A stretch of DNA of 64,000 nucleotides, taken from Flavobacterium paronense (GTDB taxonomy: Bacteria; Bacteroidota; Bacteroidia; Flavobacteriales; Flavobacteriaceae). Location of the stretch: assembly GCF_030409795.1 (NCBI RefSeq), contig NZ_JAUFQN010000019.1, positions 2,604,001 to 2,668,000 on the forward strand. Direction: 5' to 3'. This document shows, piece after piece, positions 16,031 to 24,456 of this stretch. The translations under genes and the position numbers were made by a program. Numbering within the stretch: the first letter of the stretch is position 1; each line of letters starts with the position of its first letter. The notes under the pieces were generated by a model. It did no database searches, had not been told where the DNA came from, and saw only the letters and a list, made by a program, of their open reading frames with translations.

Positions 16031-17047
16031 GAACTCAGAACCTTTGCCAAATTCGCTGTCCACATAAATTTTTTCGCCGTGTGCTTCGATAATATGTTTT
16101 ACAATTGAGAGGCCAAGACCCGAACCGCCTTCGCTTCTTGCACCACTTTTATCAACTCTGAAGAAGCGTTCAAAAAGTCTGGGTATATTTTGTTTTTCAA
16201 TTCCTTCTCCGTTATCTCTAATTCTGACAATCATTTTATCATCAACTAAATCTTCGATTGTGACTTCGGTTGTGCCATTTTCTTTGCCGTATTTTATAGA
16301 ATTCATAATGAGATTTGAAAGCACTTGCTGTATTTTTTCCTTATCGGCAAAAACATTTACAGCTCTGTTGTATTTTCTATCAAACATCAATATAATATTC
16401 TTCTTATCGGCAGTCATTTCAAGTAAATCGAAAGTACTTTGCACCAAATCGACAATATCAAATTTGGATAATTCGAGGTTTACATCGCCCATTTCAAGTT
16501 TAGAAATCATGTCTAAATCTTCTACAATATAGACTAATCTTTCTACTCCTTTTTCGGCTCTTTCTAGGTATTTTTTGCGCACTTTTTTGTCATCAATTGC
16601 ACCATCAATCAAGGTAGACAAGTAACCTTGGACTGTAAACAACGGGGTTTTGAGTTCATGAGAAATATTGCCAAGAAATTCTCTTCTATATTCTTCACGC
16701 ACTTTTAAGGTTTCGATTTCGAGTTTTTTATCGGTGGCGAATTTTTTAACCTGCTTGGTCAAGGTTTCCATATCAGTTGTAATAGGTTGACTTCGGAAGG
16801 ATGTTGATTCTAAAAGCGAAACATCATCGTAGATTTTTTTAACTCTTCGATAAATAAATCTTTCAACACGATATTGAATAACAAAAAAAGAAAAAGTAGC
16901 AATCGAAATTGCAAAGACGAGTATGATTGGCAAAGAAAATTCATGAAAAAACCATAATAAAATCGAAAGAAAACCAGTAGAAAAAGAGGTGATATAAGAC
17001 GTTGAAATTAAGGCAAACGTATAGGTTTTCTTGAAATTTATTTTCAT
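16004..17047 (-). CDS. Sensor histidine kinase, PhoR-like
   Basis: Inner-membrane kinase of 347 aa. Two adjacent hydrophobic segments span about residues 8-33 and 38-58, with a very short periplasmic loop, so there is little room for an extracytoplasmic sensor domain. The H-box is FLGNISHELKTP with phosphoacceptor His130, followed by the N, G1 (RDNGEGIE) and G2 (GGSGLGLSIV) boxes. No PAS domain is seen. It directly follows the response-regulator gene, an orthodox pair resembling PhoR-PhoB of Bacteroidetes. Its 3' end overlaps the convergent glycosyltransferase gene by 27 bp. Confidence 0.93.
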   Translation of the reverse strand: MKINFKKTYTFALISTSYITSFSTGFLSILLWFFHEFSLPIILVFAISIATFSFFVIQYRVERFIYRRVKKIYDDVSLLESTSFRSQPITTDMETLTKQVKKFATDKKLEIETLKVREEYRREFLGNISHELKTPLFTVQGYLSTLIDGAIDDKKVRKKYLERAEKGVERLVYIVEDLDMISKLEMGDVNLELSKFDIVDLVQSTFDLLEMTADKKNIILMFDRKYNRAVNVFADKEKIQQVLSNLIMNSIKYGKENGTTEVTIEDLVDDKMIVRIRDNGEGIEKQNIPRLFERFFRVDKSGARSEGGSGLGLSIVKHIIEAHGEKIYVDSEFGKGSEFSFTLEKHQ

Positions 17048-17731
17048 TTACACTTCTAATTTATAGCCAACTCCTTTGATGGTTTTGAATAGTTCTTCAC
17101 CAATTTTTTCGCGAAGTTTTCTAATGTGAACATCGATAGTTCTTCCGCCAACAATGACTTCATTGCCCCAAACTTTATCCAGAATTTCTTCGCGCTTGAA
17201 TACTTTTCCTGGTTTGGAAGCCAAAAGATAGAACAATTCAAATTCTTTTCGGGGAAGTACAATTTCTTTTCCTTCTTTGATGATTTTATATTCTTCTCTG
17301 TTGATTTCGATGCCACCAACATTGAGTGTTTCTGAAGCGTGTTCGTCACTTTTTAAACGACGAAGTAAGGCTTTGACTTTGCTTACTAATAATTTTGGTT
17401 TGATTGGTTTAGTAATATAATCATCTGCACCGGCGTCAAACCCGGCAACTTGAGAATAATCTTCGCTTCTTGCTGTTAAAAAAGTAATGATAACATTGCT
17501 TAATTCAGGTAGCTTTCGAATGTTTTCGCAGGCTTCCATTCCGTCCATTTCGGGCATCATCACATCCATAATGATGAGTTGTGGTAATTCCTTTTTGGCT
17601 TTGGTTATGGCCTCTTTCCCGTTGGTTGCAGTTACAATTTGATATCCTTCCTGAGAAAGATTATATCCTACAATTTCTAGGATATCTTGCTCGTCATCTA
17701 CTAATAAAATCTTAATGTCTTTTTTTTTCAT
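17048..17731 (-). CDS. OmpR/PhoB-family response regulator
   Basis: Two-domain transcription factor of 227 aa from the ATG at 17731; the frame is open to 17776, but MKKKDIKILLVDDEQD is the natural N-terminus. The receiver domain has the acidic pair Asp12/Asp13, phosphoacceptor Asp56 (LIIMDVMMPEMDG) and the KP lysine in ITKPIKP. The C-terminal winged helix has FKREEILDKVWG and TIDVHIRKLREKI, the DNA-recognition part of OmpR/PhoB proteins. Its stop codon abuts the kinase ATG. It is divergent from the TonB-receptor gene, a likely target (inference). Confidence 0.93.
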   Translation of the reverse strand: MKKKDIKILLVDDEQDILEIVGYNLSQEGYQIVTATNGKEAITKAKKELPQLIIMDVMMPEMDGMEACENIRKLPELSNVIITFLTARSEDYSQVAGFDAGADDYITKPIKPKLLVSKVKALLRRLKSDEHASETLNVGGIEINREEYKIIKEGKEIVLPRKEFELFYLLASKPGKVFKREEILDKVWGNEVIVGGRTIDVHIRKLREKIGEELFKTIKGVGYKLEV

Positions 17732-17800
17732 AATGGACACAATTGTTTTGTGGATGTAAATGTAAAGATAATACAAAATGAATTGATAAACGAAACCTGA

Positions 17801-17898
17801 CTTAACCGTAATTTAATCTGTTAACAATTTGGTAATGGTTAACGAACAAAATGGTAATACTGGAGTAACATGACCTTTACATTGCGGTAGTTTCTTTG
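17801..17898 (+). promoter_or_regulatory. TTAAC-box control region before the TonB-receptor gene
   Basis: TTAAC occurs at 17802, 17821 and 17839 and a GTAAC at 17865. A GGTAAT repeats at 17831 and 17853, two helical turns apart. A near-consensus -7 box TTTCTTTG is at 17891-17898, 23 bp before the receptor ATG. PhoP boxes of Bacillus are TTAACA-like repeats, so binding by the divergent PhoB-like regulator is possible, though this is inference. Confidence 0.4.
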
Positions 17899-17920
17899 CA
17901 CCAAAATTAAATAAGACAAA

Positions 17921-20731
17921 ATGAAACTTAGATTAATTATTACTTTTTTACTAATCACAGTATTGGGATTTGCTCAAAACAAAGGAACAATTACAGGAAT
18001 TTTAACGGATAAAGAGTTAAATAATGAAACCTTGCCTTTTGCCAATGTTGCAATAAAAGGAACAAGCATCACTGTAACAACAGATGAAGCTGGTAAATAC
18101 ACCATTAGTTTAGAACCCGGAACTTACATCCTGCAATTCAGTTTTTTAGGTTATGAAACGGCTGAAGAAAAAGTGGAAGTAAAGGCTGGTGAATCCGTCA
18201 TAATCAATAAAGCGTTAGGTTCGGGAAGCTATCAGTTAAAAGATGTTGTTATTCAAAATACAACTAGTAGAGAAAAAGAAACCGCTTTGTTGTTGGAACA
18301 GAAAAAAGCAGTTGAAATCAAACAAAGTATTGGTGCTCAGGAATTGTCAAGAAAAGGAGTAAGTGACGTCGAAGAAGGTTTAACAAAGATTACCGGTATT
18401 ACCAAAGTTGGCTCAAGAGGTTTATTTGTTCGGGGATTAGAAGATCGCTACAATAATTTATTGATAAATGATTTAGCAGCGCCGACGAACAATCCGTTTA
18501 AAAAAATTATCCCTTTGGATTTATTCCCAACAGATATTGTAAGTGTAATAGATGTATACAAAACCTTCAATCCTAATATTTATGGTGATTTTGCCGGTGG
18601 AACTTTTAATATTGCAACTTCCAAAGGAACTAAAAGCATAACCAAAATAAGCATCGGGACAAGTTATACGGCTAATAATAATCTGAATGATTTTATAATT
18701 TCTAAAGATGCTGATGGAAGCAAAGGTTTCTTTGGTTTAACAGGAAACGATAGAGCTTTGCCGGGATTATTGGGAGGTAAGCCAGCCAGTTACACTTTTA
18801 CACCTGATCAATCTTTGCAATCTTTCAAAAGTGGTTTTGATGTTACTAAGACTAAAGCGCCATTGAATATGAGTTTTGGGGTTTTGCATTCGGAGAAATT
18901 TAAATTACAAAAAGACCGAAGTTTTTCCTATTTGTTCTCGATGAATTTTGATAACGAGTACACTTTCCGTCAAGGAAAAGAAAGTAGTTATTTACCATCT
19001 GGGTCGTATAATAATGATTTTATTACATCTAGATATAATTATAAAACATCAACGTCCTCATTACTTGGATTAAATTATTCTACGGATAGGTTAAAATTAG
19101 CATGGAATAATTTTTATTTAAGAACTACTGAAAATTTGATACAAGATCAATATGGTGTCCGTGATTTTTTGAGTGGTACTAACAAAGTATTAATCAGAAC
19201 AAACCAATTAGATCAATCGGATTATTTTAATTCACAATTGTTAGGGGAATATGCTTTGACAAAAGATAAGAATCAAAACATTAAGGCTGGAGGATCTTTT
19301 GCTAAAACATCCTATCAGCAACCAGATAGAAAGTTTTTTTCTGGAACTTTGGATGGAGACAATATTATTACATCTATTTCTGGAAACAATTTTATCAAAC
19401 AATATTTAGATATTAAAAGTGATATATATTTGTCAGGAATGTTAGAATACAGCCTGAAATTTGGTGGTGCTGACAAGAAAAATAAATTGGCTGTTGGTTA
19501 CAACGGAAGTGCTTCCTTGATGCAGTCATCTTACCGTTTTATAATCCCAACTATTCCTGTAACTGGTGCATTTCTTCCTAATAGTTTTAGTGTTCCTGTT
19601 AATGCTTTAGATTCCCAATTAAATCAGTATTTAGGTGACAATGCATTTGCTTTCAGAGAAAGTTCCAATTCAACTTACAAAGCAAAACTAATGGAATTAG
19701 CAAATTGTGGTTATGCCAATGTGTTATTCAAATTTGCTGAAAAATGGGAAGTAAATGGTGGTTTAAGAGCTGAAAATACACAAAGAGAAACCAAATACAG
19801 ACAGCAAGGTTCTTTTGATCAGCCATTTACAAAAATCAACAAAGAAAAATTATACATTTTACCTTCCGTGAATGTAAAATATGAAGTTACCGAAAAAGCA
19901 AATGTTCGTTTTGCAGCAAGTCAAACGTATACAAGACCAGTTGTTATGGAAGCTTATCCAATTGAATACATCAATGCTGATGGAACTTCAACAAAAGGAA
20001 ACCCGTTTCTAGTTAACAGTGACAACCTTAACGTTGATCTGAAATATGAATTATTTCCAACAGCAAAAGAAATGCTTGCCATAGGGATTTTTGGAAAATC
20101 AATTAAAAATCCAATTGAAAGAACATTTATTTCAAATGCTGCAACAAGTACTATCACAACTTATATGAATTCTGACAATGCCAAACTTTACGGTGCAGAA
20201 TTGGAGTTTTTATTTGACTTTGCCCGAATTAATAAAAGCTTGTCAGATTTCTCTTTTGGCTTCAATACTTCACTAATGCAAACCAAAGTAGAAGTTCCAA
20301 AAACAACTGTTAATGCAGATGGAAGTGAAACACAATCTATAGAAACTCATAGATCAAGACAATTACAAGGTGCATCAAATTGGTTAGTCAATTCAGATTT
20401 GAAATATCAGTTTAATTTCAATGAAAAATGGAGTAATACTCTTTCTTTAGTTTATTCAGTGTTTGGAAAAAGGATTTATGCTGTAGGAACAGTAGGTTTG
20501 GATCACGTATATGAATTACCGGTTAATCAATTAGATTTGGTTTGGAACAGTAAATTATCAGATCATTTTGATTTGAAGTTCTCAGCAGATAACCTTCTTA
20601 ATCCTGAAATAAGATTACAACAAGGTAACAAAGGAACTGTTCAACTACAAGAAACAGGTCCTGATGCAGATATCCTTGCCAATTATAAAAAAGGTGTTGG
20701 TTTTTCTTTAAATTTAACTTACACATTTTAA
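17921..20731 (+). CDS. TonB-dependent outer-membrane receptor
   Basis: Outer-membrane transporter of 936 aa. A signal peptide spans residues 1-18 (ending GFAQ). A CarboxypepD_reg-like domain covers about 22-105 (TLPFANVAIKGTSITVTTDEAG, FLGYE). A plug follows at about 110-235 (GLTKITGITKVGSRGLFVRGLEDRYN in part, GDFAGGTFNI), then a 22-strand-type barrel ending in NLTYTF. No SusD partner follows; instead a secreted repeat lipoprotein is next, so this is not a standard polysaccharide locus. The substrate is unknown. Its position opposite a PhoRB-like system suggests phosphate or phosphorylated-compound uptake (inference). Confidence 0.93.
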   Translation: MKLRLIITFLLITVLGFAQNKGTITGILTDKELNNETLPFANVAIKGTSITVTTDEAGKYTISLEPGTYILQFSFLGYETAEEKVEVKAGESVIINKALGSGSYQLKDVVIQNTTSREKETALLLEQKKAVEIKQSIGAQELSRKGVSDVEEGLTKITGITKVGSRGLFVRGLEDRYNNLLINDLAAPTNNPFKKIIPLDLFPTDIVSVIDVYKTFNPNIYGDFAGGTFNIATSKGTKSITKISIGTSYTANNNLNDFIISKDADGSKGFFGLTGNDRALPGLLGGKPASYTFTPDQSLQSFKSGFDVTKTKAPLNMSFGVLHSEKFKLQKDRSFSYLFSMNFDNEYTFRQGKESSYLPSGSYNNDFITSRYNYKTSTSSLLGLNYSTDRLKLAWNNFYLRTTENLIQDQYGVRDFLSGTNKVLIRTNQLDQSDYFNSQLLGEYALTKDKNQNIKAGGSFAKTSYQQPDRKFFSGTLDGDNIITSISGNNFIKQYLDIKSDIYLSGMLEYSLKFGGADKKNKLAVGYNGSASLMQSSYRFIIPTIPVTGAFLPNSFSVPVNALDSQLNQYLGDNAFAFRESSNSTYKAKLMELANCGYANVLFKFAEKWEVNGGLRAENTQRETKYRQQGSFDQPFTKINKEKLYILPSVNVKYEVTEKANVRFAASQTYTRPVVMEAYPIEYINADGTSTKGNPFLVNSDNLNVDLKYELFPTAKEMLAIGIFGKSIKNPIERTFISNAATSTITTYMNSDNAKLYGAELEFLFDFARINKSLSDFSFGFNTSLMQTKVEVPKTTVNADGSETQSIETHRSRQLQGASNWLVNSDLKYQFNFNEKWSNTLSLVYSVFGKRIYAVGTVGLDHVYELPVNQLDLVWNSKLSDHFDLKFSADNLLNPEIRLQQGNKGTVQLQETGPDADILANYKKGVGFSLNLTYTF

Positions 20732-20752
20732 AATTAGCCTATTCAAATATTC

Positions 20753-20782
20753 AAAAGCCGTCTATTACTGACGGCTTTTGTG
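20753..20782 (+). terminator. Terminator after the TonB-receptor gene
   Basis: AAAAGCCGTC (20753-20762) pairs perfectly with GACGGCTTTT (20770-20779) over a 7-nt loop, 21 bp after the stop. Confidence 0.8.
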
Positions 20783-20882
20783 TTATCATAACATCACGTT
20801 CTTAACAATAAATTTACTTTTTAGTAGGCGAAGCGTAACGCTATTATAATATTTAGATAACCTCGTTTTTGCAATTCAAATT

Positions 20883-20890
20883 TACTTTTG
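20883..20890 (+). promoter_or_regulatory. -7 box (TACTTTTG) of the 20917 gene
   Basis: Exact TAnnTTTG match 26 bp before the ATG. With the terminator upstream it indicates separate transcription from the receptor. Confidence 0.6.
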
Positions 20891-20916
20891 TAACAGAAAA
20901 TTAAACAACAAAACTC

Positions 20917-22122
20917 ATGAAAAAAATCATTTTAAGTTTAGCTATTTTAGCTTCATTAACTACAACTTTCACTGCATGTACAAGTAGTGATGACAATTCA
21001 AGTGCACAACCAGTTACAGGAGAAATTACAGGTCCAATAGCTGCTGATAAAGTTTATCCTTTAGGAACTTACACCTTAAAAGGTATTGTAAAAATCAACG
21101 CTGGTGTAACAGTTACTTTTGATGCAGGATCTACAATTACTTGTGACAAAATAACCGGAGACAATGCGTTAGTAGTTTTGAATGGTGGAAAACTTATCGT
21201 TAACGGAACTTCAGCTTTACCAGTTGTATTTACTGAAAAATCTGGAATTCCTGGATCTTGGGGAGGAATTATAATATACGGTGATGCTCCAATTAAAGCT
21301 ATTGGTGGTGTAACAACATCAACTTCTGAAGATGGAAACGCTTTACCATATGGTGGTACAAATGCAGCTCACAACGGTGGTTCTTTAAACTATGTAAGAG
21401 TTGAGTACGCTGGCGCAAAATTAGCTGACGGAACAAAAGAAAATAATGGATTTACTTTCTATTCTTGTGGTTCTGGAACAACATTAGATCACTTGGTATC
21501 TTATAAAGGTGCGGATGATGGTTACGAATTTTTTGGTGGAACAGTAAGCATGACAAATGCCATTTCTTACGGAAATTATGATGATGCTTTCGACTGGCAA
21601 GATGGATGGCAAGGTCAAAACAATTCAAATTGGTATGCTTTACAAGTTACTAAAGGAAACTATGGTATGGAAATAGAATGTTCTAATAACAATAATGCCT
21701 TTTGGCCAAAAGTTACTAATATTACTTTGAAAAGAGCTACTGGATGTACTCCTGAAGTTGCAGGTGATATTCAAATTGATGCAATACAATTCAAGAAAGA
21801 AGCAAATGGTGACTACAGTAATATTGTTATTGATGGTTATGGTCCATATACTGAAGGAGCAACAACATATCAAGGTGCTGCAATTAAGATTCAAGATGTT
21901 AATACAAACACAAATCAAGTAAACGGTTCAAAAATTAAGCTTACAAATGTTAAAATTACAAATACGGCACTTGAAATTTTAGGAGCAAATGTTGGAACTC
22001 CTCCAACGCCTATTTCAGTAATTTTCCCTAGTGGTCAATACAGCACAAGCACAACTGCTACTGGAGCTTCTTTAACCACAGGTGCATGGTCAACTGTTGG
22101 CGGAGTTAACCTTATACAATAA
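20917..22122 (+). CDS. Secreted lipoprotein, probable right-handed beta-helix
   Basis: Predicted surface or periplasmic lipoprotein of 401 aa; lipobox FTAC, Cys21, then an acidic Ser-rich tether. The body is Gly/Asn/Thr-rich with short recurring turns (GSWGGIIIYGDAPI, GGSLNYVRVEYAG, FGGTVSMTNAISYGNYDDAFDWQDGWQG) as in right-handed parallel beta-helices. Homologues are common beside TonB receptors in Flavobacteria and have sometimes been labelled 'multidrug transporter', a name the sequence does not support. A role as the receptor's capture partner in place of SusD is inference. Confidence 0.75.
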   Translation: MKKIILSLAILASLTTTFTACTSSDDNSSAQPVTGEITGPIAADKVYPLGTYTLKGIVKINAGVTVTFDAGSTITCDKITGDNALVVLNGGKLIVNGTSALPVVFTEKSGIPGSWGGIIIYGDAPIKAIGGVTTSTSEDGNALPYGGTNAAHNGGSLNYVRVEYAGAKLADGTKENNGFTFYSCGSGTTLDHLVSYKGADDGYEFFGGTVSMTNAISYGNYDDAFDWQDGWQGQNNSNWYALQVTKGNYGMEIECSNNNNAFWPKVTNITLKRATGCTPEVAGDIQIDAIQFKKEANGDYSNIVIDGYGPYTEGATTYQGAAIKIQDVNTNTNQVNGSKIKLTNVKITNTALEILGANVGTPPTPISVIFPSGQYSTSTTATGASLTTGAWSTVGGVNLIQ

Positions 22123-22146
22123 AAAATAGTCTTTATAAATGTTAAA

Positions 22147-22177
22147 ACATCCTGAAAAACTCAGGATGTTTTTTTTT
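22147..22177 (+). terminator. Terminator after the beta-helix lipoprotein gene
   Basis: ACATCCTGA (22147-22155) pairs perfectly with TCAGGATGT (22161-22169), followed by nine T. An open frame running through it from 22139 is therefore not the true start of the next gene. Confidence 0.9.
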
Positions 22178-22204
22178 GGTACGCTATTTGAAATAAAAAA
22201 TTTA

Positions 22205-22212
22205 TATATTTG
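22205..22212 (+). promoter_or_regulatory. -7 box (TATATTTG) of the small T9SS gene
   Basis: Exact TAnnTTTG match downstream of the terminator and 20 bp before ATG 22232, fixing the start. Confidence 0.7.
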
Positions 22213-22231
22213 TAACAACCAAATTGAAGTC

Positions 22232-22540
22232 ATGGCTAAAAATTACTTTATAATAACCGTATTCCTTATGTTTTCTGTCTTATGCTTTGCACAAGAAGGA
22301 AAACAGACAAGTGATGGTTTGGGATTCTACCCAAATCCTGTGAGTAATGGTAAAATATACATTACTTCAAAAACTTCTCTAGATAAAGAAATTTCAATAT
22401 TTGATGTGCTAGGAAAAAAAGTTTTACAAACTACCATTTCTTCACGCGAATTAAACATTGCAAATATTCCTCCTGGAGTTTACATTATTAAAATTACGGA
22501 AGGCGATACAACTGCCACTAGAAAACTAATTGTCAGATAG
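22232..22540 (+). CDS. Minimal T9SS protein: signal peptide plus sorting domain
   Basis: Exported protein of 102 aa that is almost only a secretion tag. A signal peptide spans residues 1-20 (ending LCFA), with about ten residues of spacer. A type A T9SS C-terminal domain follows: FYPNPVSNG (32-40), FDVLGKKVLQT, GVYIIKI and the ending TRKLIVR. T9SS cargo normally carries a large passenger ahead of this domain; here none exists. It may be a free sorting-domain protein, a surface-layer filler, or a remnant whose passenger was lost. ATG 22232 is chosen over the longer frame because of the promoter box and signal peptide. Its tail closely resembles that of the next gene. Confidence 0.85.
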   Translation: MAKNYFIITVFLMFSVLCFAQEGKQTSDGLGFYPNPVSNGKIYITSKTSLDKEISIFDVLGKKVLQTTISSRELNIANIPPGVYIIKITEGDTTATRKLIVR

Positions 22541-22615
22541 TTTAACTTTCTGAAAATTAATCTTTAATTAATCATTTTTTTACATTCTTTTTTTTCTACA
22601 ATACAATTTTGTTGT

Positions 22616-22623
22616 TATATTTG
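22616..22623 (+). promoter_or_regulatory. -7 box (TATATTTG) of the 22646 gene
   Basis: Exact TAnnTTTG match 23 bp before the ATG at 22646, suggesting transcription separate from the small T9SS gene. Confidence 0.65.
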
Positions 22624-22645
22624 TAGGCTAATTAAATTTAAAAAA

Positions 22646-24376
22646 ATGAAAAAAATTTACTCTTTATTATTTTTGGTAGTAGCTTCTGTATCATTTGCAC
22701 AGACTATTTACACTGAAAACTTTGGAACACCAACAGGAACAACATTAATTCCGGCATACATTACTGGAACTGCACCCGCAACTTTCCAAAACTCAACTCC
22801 AATTGTTTATTCTGGAACTGGAGATGTAAGAATCACAGGTATATCTAGTGGATACAGTGGCGCTTCTGGTGGTGGAAATGTATTTTTAACAAATACAGCG
22901 GGAAAATATTTTCAAATAGATGGTATCAATACTTCTGCTTTTCCTGCAACTAATTTAAGATTGTCTTTTGGATTAAATGCTACTGCAACGGTTCAGCCTA
23001 TAGTTGAATTTAGTACAGATGGTACAATTTGGACACCAATAACCTATACTAATGTTGCTGGATGGCAATTAATCACTACTGCTAGTGCTGCAATTCCATC
23101 AACTACTACATTGTCTTTACGTTTTACACAACCTGCTGTTGCAGCTCAGTTGAGAATTGATGATGTAAAAGTTTTTAATTTTAATCCTGCATGTACCTTA
23201 ACTTTAGGAAATCCAACAACTTTGTGTGATGCAGTTACCTTTGGAACTGACACTTACACTGTCACAATCCCTTATACAGGTGGGACTGCTGGTGCTTATA
23301 CTTTCACACCATCATCAGGAACTGTTGGAGGAGACAATCCAGCTACAGTAGCGGCAGGAAACATTACTGTTAGCGGAATTACTGAAGCAACAAATTTTAC
23401 TTTAAATATAACAAAAGGCGGTTGTTCATACGATGCTAATCCTGTAACTGGTATAGATTGCAAACCTGTTAATGCATTGCCTTATGAAGAAAAATTCCCA
23501 TATACCGTTGGAACAGCTTTAGGAGCAAATCAAACTTGGTCAAATTCTAATGCTGGAGATAATATCCTTGCAGTTGCAGGAAACTTAAGTTATACAGGTA
23601 TTACTTCAACAGGAAATTCAGTTTCTTTCTCTGGAATTGGTGCTGAGTGTCATACTCCAGTAACTGCTACAACTGCAACAGAAGGTGGTTTTTATGCAAG
23701 ATTTTTGATGAATATTACTGATTATGCAAACGTAACTACTGATGGAACTCAAACTTATTTTGTAGCATTAACTGATGGTGTAGCTTCTACTTTTAAAGCT
23801 AGATTATTTCTTAAAAAATCGGGAACTCAATACCAACTTGGGTTAACTTCTGGAACTACAACAACAAATTACGCAGCAACCCTATTTAATGTTGGAGATG
23901 TAGTTTGTGTGGTTTTAGGATACGATTTTGCTGGAAATACTTTGAAAGCTTGGTTAAATCCAACTCTTGCTACTTTAACAGATGCAACACCAGCGGATTT
24001 AACAGACACGCCAACAGCGGCAATTACTACATTAGGAGGATTTTTATTAAGACAAGATAGTGCTACTGCAACTCCAACAATTACAGTTGATGAGTTAAAA
24101 ATTACAACAACAGTTGCTGGTTTGTTAGGTGTTAGTCAAAATAACATCGCTGGTTTAAAAATATATCCTAACCCGGTTTCTAACGGAACTTTATTCATCG
24201 AAACCGCGGCTAATGCTGAAAAAACAGTAACTGTTTTTGATGTTTTAGGAAAACAAGTTTTAAACACTACAACTTCTAACAATGCAATAAATGTAGCTAG
24301 TTTACATACTGGTGTTTACATCGTAAACATAACTGAAGAAGGAAAAACAGCTTCAAGAAAATTGGTTATTAGATAA
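22646..24376 (+). CDS. T9SS-secreted surface protein
   Basis: Secreted protein of 576 aa. A signal peptide spans residues 1-18 (VASVSFA). A Thr/Gly-rich beta-sandwich region covers ~19-185 (jelly-roll-like, with EFSTDGTIWTPITY and LRIDDVKVF). A short Cys-containing module (NPACTLTLG ... GGCSYDANPVTGIDC) occupies about 186-275, and a second sandwich of ~220 residues ends at VDELKIT. The type A sorting domain begins at KIYPNPVSNG and ends SRKLVIR. It is exported by T9SS and probably anchored to the cell surface. No catalytic motif is evident, so adhesion or binding is the likeliest role. Confidence 0.88.
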   Translation: MKKIYSLLFLVVASVSFAQTIYTENFGTPTGTTLIPAYITGTAPATFQNSTPIVYSGTGDVRITGISSGYSGASGGGNVFLTNTAGKYFQIDGINTSAFPATNLRLSFGLNATATVQPIVEFSTDGTIWTPITYTNVAGWQLITTASAAIPSTTTLSLRFTQPAVAAQLRIDDVKVFNFNPACTLTLGNPTTLCDAVTFGTDTYTVTIPYTGGTAGAYTFTPSSGTVGGDNPATVAAGNITVSGITEATNFTLNITKGGCSYDANPVTGIDCKPVNALPYEEKFPYTVGTALGANQTWSNSNAGDNILAVAGNLSYTGITSTGNSVSFSGIGAECHTPVTATTATEGGFYARFLMNITDYANVTTDGTQTYFVALTDGVASTFKARLFLKKSGTQYQLGLTSGTTTTNYAATLFNVGDVVCVVLGYDFAGNTLKAWLNPTLATLTDATPADLTDTPTAAITTLGGFLLRQDSATATPTITVDELKITTTVAGLLGVSQNNIAGLKIYPNPVSNGTLFIETAANAEKTVTVFDVLGKQVLNTTTSNNAINVASLHTGVYIVNITEEGKTASRKLVIR

Positions 24377-24394
24377 TTATTTTTTCAATATATT

Positions 24395-24427
24395 AAAAAG
24401 GCTCTAACGAAAGTTAGGGCTTTTTTA
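24395..24427 (+). terminator. Terminator after the T9SS gene
   Basis: AAAAAGGCTCTAAC and GTTAGGGCTTTTTT form a 13-14 bp stem with two G-U pairs, capped by a GAAA tetraloop and followed by T residues. Confidence 0.88.
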
Positions 24428-24434
24428 TTTTCAT

Positions 24435-24442
24435 TACTTTTG
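24435..24442 (+). promoter_or_regulatory. -7 box (TACTTTTG) of the LuxE-like gene
   Basis: Exact TAnnTTTG match, with transcription expected to begin only ~8 bp before the TTG start at 24457. The message would be nearly leaderless. Confidence 0.6.
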
Positions 24443-24456
24443 CCAAAAATTACTCT

